Source of the DNA: Acanthosoma haemorrhoidale
Taxonomy: Eukaryota > Arthropoda > Insecta > Hemiptera > Acanthosomatidae
DNA length: 64,000 nucleotides
Assembly (NCBI GenBank): GCA_930367205.1
Contig: OV884011.1
Location: 46,079,754-46,143,753 of the forward strand
Reading direction: 5' to 3'
The stretch's first letter is position 1, and each line of letters opens with the position of its first letter. Below, piece by piece: positions 1 through 9,636 of this stretch. The notes beneath the pieces were generated by a model. The model saw nothing but the letters and a program-made list of their open reading frames with translations. It was not told the origin of the DNA and did not search any database. The position numbers and the translations under genes were made by a program.

Positions 1-480
1 GTCGAACTGAACCTGCATTTTCTTCTATTTTTAGAACGTTGCTAAAACTCCAGTAGCTGTAAACGGGATTTGTCAAATATCAGACAAGTATAATTGATAC
101 AATTAATCACTTTTCCATTAGTATAATTGATACAATAAAATGGAATTAAGTAATCACTTTCATGGAGAGATAAGAGACGTTTTATTAACTACCACTTAGC
201 AATCGGATCTGGAAAATAAGAAGAGTGACGGTTGTGGTATAGGATGAAAATGTCCACCCAAGCGACAACTTGTCAAGATGGCCGTAAATCTGTTCTGATT
301 GGCGAACGAAGTATCATCCAGTACTGGAGATCGGTATTTTCATTCGGGCATCAAAGGACCAGGTTGCTGGAAATGCAAAATTTCAGATGTTAAGTATCAG
401 ATCCCAGTGCACACGCACTGACTGTTATGATTCAATTCATTTCAATTATCCGTGTCAACTTTTATAAAATGTATTCGATT

Positions 481-546
481 GCGAGGGGGGGGGGGGTGAC
501 AACCATGTGGATTTGGGAGGTCTCTGGGCTGTTTGTAAATACTGTA
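481..546 (+). mobile_element. Jockey-family 3' UTR fragment, copy 1
   Basis: A G-rich run followed by gtgacaaccatgtggatttg and gaggtctctgggctgtttg, nearly identical to the 3' UTR segment of the copies at 16340, 36832 and 52122. The piece stops in the middle of the UTR and lacks the family's terminal part. TATAAAATGTA occurs just before (463-473) and at its end (545-555), a possible but unproven 11-bp target duplication. Confidence 0.6.
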
Positions 547-2219
547 TAAAATGTAATCAAACATAGTGTAACGAAATAAGTAACTAAACTAAATAAGTAA
601 AACTAATTCAACAGAAATTATAAGGATACGTAGGCCTGAAAAACCTCAAAATACACCCAGCAATGCTTTTTTTGTTCCGACATTTTTATGGAAAGTATGA
701 AAACCAAATACGGGAAAAAAGGTATTGAAAAGATATTGTTTTTTCTATGTTTATGATAAATTCATACACTTATTTATTCTTTTAAAAGGTGATTTTTTAG
801 ATGGGTTACTACATAAAATGAAGCGTTTTTCATGATTATTTAATAACTTATTAAGACACATCGACTCCTCTGAGTACCTCTACATATTATTTCTTCCCTT
901 CATACGTTCTATAGTTCGTTTACACATATATATCTCACAAATACATTTTAGTATGGTTAAAGTAACAAAACAACAAAATTTTAGACGGAAAATTGCAAAA
1001 CTAAATTTTTCGAGAGTAAACATTTTCCTTACTTCAGCGTGGAAATAGGTTTTAAAGGTAGCTTCTAGGGTTTTGAACGGATCAAAGTCAATCAATATTG
1101 TTCGTGCGAATATCTAGTTCTAATTAATGTCCTTCCCTCATACATTTATTTTATACAAAATAATAAAATATTGCTATTAGCAAGCAGTGGGGTTCAAATA
1201 CGGTCCCCGTAATCTAGAAGTTAGCATTATACTAACTCAGAAGACCCGGGTTCCAGCGAATCGAATAACATAAAATATTTTATTAAGGGGATCGATTTCG
1301 TTGGGGTCCATTCTTTCTCGTGAGGGTACACGAGTAATTTCTAGAATAAAGAAGAAGTGAACAATGTTAAGAAACACAATATTAAAAATGCTTTCAGCTC
1401 ATAGCTCCTCAGTGTCACTTACCAACCTCTTTCTTTAAGGTGTTCTATCATAGATTTCATTTAATTAATTTATATAAAGATACTCTGAACTCTCTTGGGC
1501 TGAATTCAACGGTGTATAATTGCAGTCTACACATTGAGACCAAATATACATCACTTAAAATAAAAAGAACACTATTGTTTGCCGGTTTATGTATGAAAAC
1601 TGTTATTAAAGGAAGGAATAATATTGAATTAATTTTCAAAAGGTATTTCAGTCACAAACACATTAGGGATGTTTTAACATAACATCGATGTTTTTTGATC
1701 AATCAACTATTATATTCTAGTTCCACTTAGTCTGATTCTTTGTAGCTTCATTAACAATATAATATTCTTTAGGTATCTCAAAAGGATATCGTTGATATGT
1801 TTTTCGTTGTTTGATAGCTCGCATATGCTATGGAAGAACATGTGATTATTAAATACTGGATCGATCTGTAGCAATCGTTGTGATGCTATTAGGGGCATTC
1901 CAAAAAAAACATTTTTCGGTTCTTGCCATTATTAGCTAAAATTTGGACTTCATAGAGCTACGCATAGCATGTGATAAACGGAGCAGGTATGACCTCTAAT
2001 TCGATAAAGTAATTACAGACATAGCTGTGGGTTACAATACTTATAACAACATACGAAATCGAAAACTCCTAAGGAGTTAAGGAGTGGTATTTAGCCCGAG
2101 GTTTGAAATTAATATCTTAATAGTGATCAAAACGACGATTAAAAATGATCAAAGCGAAAGGATTCAATCTTATATCTCTAAAATTTAAGATCGTAGAATG
2201 TGAGAGGAAAGAGCGACAT
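547..2219. other. No gene recognised (left flank)
   Basis: Apart from the tRNA-like scrap near 1180-1255, this AT-rich stretch contains only short ORFs without recognisable domains. I see no further repeat or RNA gene. Confidence 0.5.
1180..1255 (-). repeat. tRNA-like SINE fragment
   Basis: Read on the minus strand, GAGTTAGTATAATGC resembles an A-box/D-arm and, about 35 bases later, GTATTTGAACCCC resembles a degenerate B-box. No complete cloverleaf can be folded by eye, so this is more likely a tRNA-derived SINE relic than a tRNA gene. Confidence 0.35.
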
Positions 2220-2370
2220 AGACCCACTTCGATACCTAGTCGGACACTGAGCCTGCAGTAGATGCGGCCAGGGAGCGCCACGGGCGTCAGGTAAAACTGG
2301 TTTGCCGGGCTTAAATCCGTGGGTCCTTGGGAGAGGGGACCAGTCGCTGGCTGTACCGTCATGACGGAGG
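2220..2370 (+). promoter_or_regulatory. GC-rich 5' flank / probable 5' UTR of the bHLH gene
   Basis: The 150 bases before the bHLH ATG are clearly more GC-rich than the AT-rich surroundings and form one island with the coding region. I see no convincing TATA box or initiator. Assignment as 5' UTR or proximal promoter rests on position and base composition only. Confidence 0.4.
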
Positions 2371-2444
2371 ATGGCAGACCCGAACAACAACGAGGCAGTC
2401 GAGAAGTACCGGCTGAGGCCGCGGAAGAGGTGCGGCACCTCTGA
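2361..2444 (+). CDS. Upstream ORF overlapping the bHLH start
   Basis: An ATG 10 bases upstream of the bHLH start opens a 27-codon ORF in another frame and stops at TGA 2442-2444, so it overlaps the first 74 bases of the main ORF. Its start context (G at -3, A at +4) is weaker than that of the bHLH ATG, which would fit leaky scanning. The reading frame is certain. A regulatory role is inference and depends on the transcript starting upstream of 2361. Confidence 0.4.
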   Translation: MTEDGRPEQQRGSREVPAEAAEEVRHL

Positions 2445-2817
2445 AGAGGAAGAGGAGGAAGTCTGGACCAAGAGAAGGCGGAGGGGGTCCTCCAAGTCTG
2501 CACCGCTCTCTAAGTACCGGAGGAAGACGGCCAACGCCCGGGAGCGATCGAGGATGCGCGAAATAAACGAGGCATTCGACACCCTCCGGCGGGCGGTTCC
2601 GGTGTGCGGTGACGGCGCAGAGAGGCTCACCAAGATTTCCACTCTGAGGCTGGCCATGTCCTACATCGCCGCACTCAGCGAAGCCCTGGGACAGTCCTCC
2701 AGTTCTTGTGACAGCCCGCTCGACGAAGTCACTAGCGAGGAGATAGACGACTTCGACCCTTTCGTCAGCACCACCTCTTTGGACTTCGACGACTTCCTAG
2801 CCATTGACATCACATGA
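2371..2817 (+). CDS. dei: Delilah/Taxi-like bHLH transcription factor, 148 aa
   Basis: Predicted nuclear DNA-binding transcription factor. Visible layout: an N-terminal stretch with basic and acidic runs (EEEEEE at residues 25-30, KRRRR at 34-38), then a complete bHLH at about 50-106. The basic region carries NARER with Glu58, the residue that contacts the E-box in this superfamily. Helix 1 is about 63-77 (REINEAFDTLRRAVP), the loop about 78-84, and helix 2 about 85-106 (LTKISTLRLAMSYIAALSEA). A Ser/Asp/Glu-rich acidic tail with DFDPF and DFDDF follows and could be an activation segment (inference). The SKYRRKTANARERSRMREIN block, the LTKISTLRLAMSYI helix and the EKY-LRPR motif near the N-terminus are what I associate with insect Delilah. 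In Drosophila that factor acts in tendon and muscle-attachment cells and in wing adhesion. The chosen ATG has A at -3 and G at +4, a strong context. The ORF is uninterrupted, so the coding part is a single exon. Drosophila Delilah is longer. Atonal/Fer-type bHLH relatives are the main alternative. Confidence 0.85.
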   Translation: MADPNNNEAVEKYRLRPRKRCGTSEEEEEEVWTKRRRRGSSKSAPLSKYRRKTANARERSRMREINEAFDTLRRAVPVCGDGAERLTKISTLRLAMSYIAALSEALGQSSSSCDSPLDEVTSEEIDDFDPFVSTTSLDFDDFLAIDIT

Positions 2818-2823
2818 CAGGTG
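2811..2823 (+). promoter_or_regulatory. Two E-boxes at the bHLH stop codon
   Basis: CACATG (2811-2816) and CAGGTG (2818-2823) are both CANNTG E-boxes, 1 base apart, spanning the stop codon of a bHLH gene. CANNTG is short and frequent, so autoregulation is only a possibility. Confidence 0.2.
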
Positions 2824-4817
2824 ACTAAAATTCATTCAATACAACATAAAGCAGTATAATACAATATGCACTACAGTACATCCTATGCATAAATATTCTG
2901 GGTAATCTAGCCAAAATTCTTCCAAACGTTTCGCAGATTCACGAAGTGTCTCTTAACTATATTTTGCCAAATATAATAGAGTAACACAATTATTTGGTAA
3001 AATTTCTCTAATTATTTTTGGTTAGCCTATATTCGGTTTTTTAATTAATGTTCATAAGTTTATAAGAGTAAATAATTTATAGGGAGACATTCTGTGATGA
3101 ATGTTTTTCTGAGTATTTTTGGAAAAGGGATCACAGTGTTTTTTATCTAAATCTCCATAAAATTGTTTTCGTAATTACAGAACATCTCTTCTTCTACTTC
3201 TATGGTAATGATGAAAAGCATTGTTGTTTTTTGATAACTCTTAACTTATCTCTATAACCCGAGTGCCATTTAACAAATAGAATTTTTCCGTTTTGGTGCT
3301 TTGCACCCTTACATTTGTGTAAGGTTTACCGTGAAAATGGTGTTATACCTCTTGAGAATAGCTGCTGGTTTTACAATAAAAATTGGCTCAAATTATCAAA
3401 ATGATTATACAGGTGTTACATACATCATAGGCTACTCATTATCAATGTCCAATAGAAGAATGTATTCATTGCATTTTTTTTATTAAATAGATTAGAGTTT
3501 TAGTAAGGAAAAAATTATTGGAAAGGAGGGGCACACCCAACGATTTTTATTGCACAACGGGATACACTGTGAAGTTTTTTTTGTTATTTTCAAGTCTTTA
3601 TTATTTTGAATACTAATTTTTCGATTGTGTTCATCACTTATTCTGTTAGAATTAATAGTTCACAAGAATAGTGACATGATGAAAGGGAAATGAGTACAAA
3701 CTTTGCCACATTAGAAAAAGAATCTTCACCATTGCGTATCGGTCTGATGATTTGAGTATTAAAGTTCTGAACTAAACTTCATGACAATGAGGAATGGAGT
3801 GCGTAAGTTTCAATTCCTAGTAATTCATTTTAAGAAGCACGGAAACCAAATTTACTACTGATTACTTCAGTGCAATAAATAAATCAGCCCCATTAATATA
3901 ATTAATTGCTATTTAAATATTAGAAATATGAATGGATGTTTTTAATTATTATAATTGTAATAATTATTACAAATTTCTTACGTTGACATACACAAACTTT
4001 TAGATTTTCTGAACCAGCGTGCGAAATAAACTCACCTCTTCACGCAACCAAAATTTAAACGTTGCCTCCGATATGACATTAAAATAGATGAGATAATGTT
4101 ATATTACGGACGCCCATTAACGTATAATTAGCTATCATTTAGCTAGATCTGGTTCCAATCGATGAGGTCTGATAAAGACGGCGTCCCTACATAACTGGTC
4201 GTAATTATCTTAATCTTGAATCATTTTTACATCGATTATATTTTATTAAACATAGTTGGTCTGTAATAAGAAACGTCGCTATTAAAAATAGATTAATCCA
4301 AATCTCGTTCGTTTCAGCTAGTGAGGCAGTAGGGTTTGAAGAGTTGATTAATTTTAAAAAGTCCTCTTATGCCCGGAAGCTATTCTTTTTAAATATGATA
4401 AAAACTAAAAAAAAAATTAAAAGACGACATAATCAGTCACCCATATAGATTATAATGGCTATGAAATTTAGATAATTGGATTCAATAATATATGAAGTCC
4501 ATAATCAAAACCTGATTTATCCATTTATCCGTTTTCGCCAGGGAAACAAAAAACTCCACACTTTGGAAAGAACCGTGATTGTTTTGAGATTATATGTTTT
4601 AACTGTCCAGAATATGTTATTTTTTTATGTAAATTGGGGTTGTTTTTTGCCTATCCTGTAAAATTTCTAGAAATGGATACAGCGGATTTCGATGTCGTGA
4701 TGTACTGACTTCTGAGATGCTACAGAATTAAAACTCTGCATTCACGCATATTAGAAGAAATGAAAAGACACTCTATTTGGCGAACGACTCCTCGTCGCTT
4801 AATAATCTATTACTGAG
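2824..4817. other. No gene recognised downstream of the bHLH gene
   Basis: AT-rich sequence with short ORFs only. A canonical AATAAA is not present in the first few hundred bases after the bHLH stop, although CATAAA-type variants occur, so I cannot place the 3' end of the transcript. Confidence 0.45.
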
Positions 4818-4837
4818 TTTCTGCGCATGCGCAGAAA
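4818..4837. promoter_or_regulatory. 20-bp perfect palindrome with NRF-1/Ewg-type core
   Basis: TTTCTGCGCATGCGCAGAAA is a perfect 20-bp palindrome. Its core TGCGCATGCGCA matches the consensus YGCGCAYGCGCR of NRF-1, the vertebrate homologue of insect Erect wing. It stands out in AT-rich DNA. Function is inferred from motif only. Confidence 0.4.
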
Positions 4838-6382
4838 ATGCTTAAAAATGCTTTTAGAGTTGCCCTAATCTTATCCTTCCGATCTTTGAGGATATATTAT
4901 TTCTGTGAAAATACTCTCAAAAGTTCTCCTGACCTGTGTCCGGAAATACGTCTTTTAAAAAAATATGACGATAAAGCCTGAGAACAGAATAATTCATTTT
5001 TAAAATACAGAGATACCGAGCATTTCAAGAAAATGTTTTAAATAAACATTGAAGTAGGTTAAATTGAAATTTGAATGCGAATAATCTCAAATAAATTTAC
5101 AAACTCACACATGGTGACTTATTTTGTGGGCTTATATGACAGTCATAGTATGATGTATAATTGAATTTCTCGTTTATTTAAGCACATTATTGAAGTTGAT
5201 TCTGAATGATAATGAATTATATTTGATATAAATATATTTTACTTTGATTTTTTTTTTTAATTTGAGCGCAAATGGTAGAAAATTGGTACCTTTATGAAAG
5301 TGTCGTGCTCCCACTTTCAGGCACTATTCAGATGGACCATATAGCCCGGGTATTTGGTGCTTCTTTTCAAAGTTAGGGTCATTTACAACCATTAATAACC
5401 TTAAAATCTCTCATTTTAGATAAATTATCAGCAATCTGAAAATCCCTAATTATAAAGTAAATCTGACGTTAATTTGTAATATGTACAATAGAATAAACTC
5501 TATACAGAATGACAAATATTATTATAAACATTAAATTATTGCTGAACCAACATACAACCATAATAGCTCCACCAATGGGATTATTTCGCTTCGGAAAGGA
5601 TGTTAGGCTTGAAGAAGATATGAATTACATGTTGATAAAATATAGCATTCTTGTACTGATTAATAAAAAAAGTGTAGTCGTTTTGAATACATAATTAAAT
5701 CGATAATATTTGAATAGGTGAAGTCACTTGCATATAATTCAGTAGGCAGTGATCAGAATCTGATTGCACTTGAGTAATGCGTTTGAACGATTTCCGAAAC
5801 CAGAAATGTGTCTAGTTAAGTATATTGCTAAACAGCCTACGTTTTACATGTCATTCCAGGAGATATCTAGTTCGCAGGTGTATCTTGTTATGGCCCCAGG
5901 TACCTAATTCATTCAATGTTGCATAATGGACTTAATATCGGCTGGAAAATGTTACGATAGTCTATTTATCAGATGTGATAATGAGCCTACTCTAACGCTT
6001 ATGTGTTATTAAATCGGTCGATATGTATTTTTTCTTGTTTATAAAAATGTATTTATGATAACATTTCGGAATAGAAAATTGAACCCAGAGACGTCATACC
6101 ATGAAACGGTATGGTAGAACAGATCGACTGGGTACATCCGTGACCATTCCAGTACTACTCTCCATCCTTACAACAAGGCAGTGAATGGATACAAACTACA
6201 TACATCAATGAGTTCCTAAGCATGTATGAAACATATTTGCTGTAACATAGTAAGCAGAAACTCCGTATAGGAAACGAACAGTAGTATCAGAATGAAATAA
6301 AAAGAAGAAAAAGGAAATACAAAATATTAGAATATGTTCTGTCAGGTAGACTTGTACGTCCAAGCTCTGCATTCTACCTTTT
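4838..6382. other. No gene recognised
   Basis: AT-rich sequence with no ORF above about 61 codons and no domain or repeat that I can identify. Confidence 0.45.
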
Positions 6383-6559
6383 TGGTCGATAACACCAGAA
6401 TCTCCTTAATTCCCGGTCGGGGTGATCTGCAAGTGTATCACATAAATATCAAAAGATATTTGTATTCTCCAGCATTAAACTTAGGCCCTATTAAAATCTG
6501 TTTTCTTTGGTCAATCATTTATGTTACCGTTTTTAGTTAACTTACAGTTTACCACTGTT
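6383..6559 (+). repeat. Unclassified repeat, copy A (internally deleted)
   Basis: Begins ggtcgataacaccag and ends cagtttaccact. It matches the copy at 7099-7467 closely on both sides of a junction at 6464-6471 (attctcca), but lacks 198 bp that copy B carries between two attctcca octamers. No coding capacity or terminal repeats are evident, so the repeat class is unknown. Confidence 0.7.
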
Positions 6560-7098
6560 GTTTTTTCATTTACAAATTTCTTTAAAAATGACAAGAATTT
6601 TTCGACTTGGTCGTTGACCCTGTTAGATGGTATGTCTCAGCCCAATAGGAATCCGGGGTACTGACCAGATACAATAATGACTCAAATACTTTTCTGCGAT
6701 CTAATGATCTCGTTCCAATGCACTGTATTTCTTATTTTCTGCATATCCCCCTGTTATTATGAATTACAGAATAGATCTATCTATTTATTTACCTTCACAT
6801 TATTGTTTTTTTAGTTAAATTATTTTGCTAGTTCCTCTGATTTTAAATCATGCAGTGTACGATGTTCTAAAGGTCTTATAACATAAAAATATTAAAATAT
6901 GATTCTCCAATAAACGAATAATTTTACGTTTCAACATGCTCTGACCACTATTTACTACATGTATCTCTAATATTAATGTAATAGTAATTAAATATCACTA
7001 AAATTTGTAAATATATATATATATGTGTGTATGTATATATATGTGGTATCGATATGACGATACTTAATAATTATTAGATAAAAAAAAAAATTTCACAG

Positions 7099-7467
7099 GG
7101 TCGATAAGACCAGAATCTCCTTAATTCCCGGTCGGGGTGATCTGCAAGTGTATCACATAAACATCAAAAGATATTTGTATTCTCCATCCGTCGGTGACTA
7201 ATATAAGGTGAGCCTCATCACCTAGTGTTGAATATGAGACTGAGTACTTTTGACCGCAACACAAATCTGTTATATTATGCACTCCTCCAAATACATGTAA
7301 ATGTAGGAAGAGGAGAAAATTGTATCCCCATTATTGTATTATTTATTTTGTACATTACATATTTTTGTTTGAGGTTATTCTCCATTATTATACTTAGGCC
7401 CTTTTGAAATCTGTTTTCATTGGTCAATCATTTATGTTACCGTTTTAGTTAAGATACAGTTTACCAC
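7099..7467 (+). repeat. Unclassified repeat, copy B (longer form)
   Basis: Same repeat as 6383-6559 and in the same orientation. The left part (7099-7186) and right part (7377-7467) match copy A. The 198-bp middle between the octamers at 7179-7186 and 7377-7384 is unique to this copy. A dinucleotide-rich tract (tatatatatatatgtgtgta, near 7012-7043) lies just upstream. Confidence 0.7.
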
Positions 7468-9584
7468 TTACAAAGCCACCCAAAATATTAATTAAATTAT
7501 TAAAAAAATTTCTCTCAACGAATTACTATTTTTTGTACGCATATCAATTAAGTTTTCATCTTACTCTTTAAAGTCTTCGTCAATTTAAAAAAATCGATTT
7601 ATTTCTACGTCCATTAACAGGAGAAACGTTTTTTTTCCCCCATGTTAATTATTTTCTTTTTACTTTTCCCGTTATTTCTTCTCAAGCTGGAGGCCAAACT
7701 CTCTAAAATTTGGATTGCTTTGCATATTTTTATGTAGTTTTTAATCATCTCCAATGCGACAGACAAAAAAAAAAAATCGTTTGTCTGTTACTGCTTCAAA
7801 GTTAACCTCAAATTTGGTTAGATTGGCAGTAGGCGATTTGATTGGATTTCCAAAACAGAATGATTGTGAAATTGATTAAATCTGCGAAGCAATAAATTGA
7901 AGTGATATATGTATTGCGAACAGGCTACAACCCGCATCACCGTTTCGACATAATCGCGCATGCCCATAACTGTCCAGTGAAAATACCTTCTAATGCTGCG
8001 TAAGAGAAACCAATCCAACGACAAATGATCATTCGCGCATTCTAACGATCAAAGTTTTATGCGCATAAACTGTGCCAATGTACCTCGGTCTAGTTTTATT
8101 ACAGTGTTAAAACCGTATCTTTTCGGATCAATTTAATATGAATACAAAATAACAGCCACCTTTCAACATTAAACAATCTGAGCCATTGGAAAATTTAGGA
8201 TTTGAGAGATGAATCATCTGTTTATTGATGTCCGAATAATTAGCAGAACTTTATGGTAAGATAAAACAACAATCAATGTTTATCTTAGGTGTATGTTTGT
8301 TGTGTACGTTGTGTAAGCGAACATAAAATACTCATATTTTACGCAGAAACTATTTAAGGTTCAAACTTGTCTTTGTTTTTTTAAATTATCGCAATGAAAT
8401 TCATTTTGACATCATAATAATATACATGACTCTCTGGCGTTTCCCAACATGCTTAAAGGTTACCAATTCGTTCAGGAACATCCACTTTAATCTGTTTGCA
8501 TGTTCACTATTGTTGTTTTGTCTTAAAACGGCCCAATCGTTCTGAAGTTTTTAAAGACATTGCAGAACGTGCTCTCTAGTTGTGTTTACTATCAAATAAA
8601 ATAAAGAATAGAAAAAAAGCTTCATGAACATAAAATTTTTCTCGTGTCCACTCAAAAACTATTTCTGAATGTTCTATTTTCCCATAAGGTCAAGAACGTA
8701 ACAACAACGTCACCAATAAAGTAATCTTTTAGCTTTATGCAGTTTTTTATATTTGTTGACATACTTTACAAGATTTTTTGAAAAAGTGAAAAGTATCACC
8801 TACCTATTAGACAATCAATTCCTGACTTCATATAAAAAACCATTTGTTTCTCCAGCAATCCAACAGCAATTCATTTGGTGGTCTAAGCCATCTAACCCAC
8901 TTTGCTTGACTACAGGCCATCTGTGTAACACACAGCGTGTCACATTATAAAACTAAGCAATTATGTACAAGGAAAAAAATTCGCAATCATCAGAAAAACA
9001 CACGTGGGCTCATCACGATATCGATCTACTTTATAATCAATCCCCGCTGTTACATTCACATACTTATAAGATAGTTTATAAAAGATATATGCTATGCAAA
9101 AAAAATATTGTGATTGACATAATTTGAATCAATAAAATAAAATAATAAATAAGTAGCAAGGCCGATGATACATGAAACTAGTTCATATATTTTAAGCACA
9201 TCGTAATGATTATTATTTAATTTCTTAATATCTTTCTTTTTTTTGTTTCAGGGTGGTGAACACAACAGTATGAATATGAAGATAAAGAGCTTCTTTGCTT
9301 GATGTAAAACCATTTCATTCATGCATTTTCAAAACAGAAGGGTGTAATTATGTCACCCTTAAACACATTTCACTGTGATTCCAAAAAAAAAAAAATCATT
9401 TTCGAATTTTCACTTCATACGTCATAAGTGACCTTATTATTGTTATTATTATCGAGGAGTTTAGACTGCCATATAAATTGTGAATATTGTAAATATTATT
9501 TAAGTTCCTAGTGCCATATAGTTGAAATAATTTATATATTGTACATTTTTTACTAAGCATAATTTTTTTATACGTAATATTCAT
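7468..9584. other. No gene recognised
   Basis: AT-rich stretch with short ORFs (60-68 codons) that show no domain signature and no recognisable repeat. Confidence 0.45.
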
Positions 9585-9636
9585 GTCTTTTATTCTTTAT
9601 TATTTTTTTTTTAGAAAAAATAAAAGAATAAAAGAC
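9585..9636. repeat. 52-bp foldback (AT-rich hairpin)
   Basis: GTCTTTTATTCTTT at the left end is mirrored as AAAGAATAAAAGAC at the right end, with T-rich and A-rich sequence between that can extend the pairing. It could be the end of a small foldback element or chance structure in AT-rich DNA. Confidence 0.45.

Noticed and set aside
1180..1255. Functional tRNA gene
   Set aside because: The boxes are degenerate and no complete cloverleaf with acceptor stem can be formed by eye.
2117..2657. Two minus-strand ORFs (128 and 159 codons) over the bHLH region
   Set aside because: They are antisense shadows of the GC-rich bHLH coding sequence and lack any domain.
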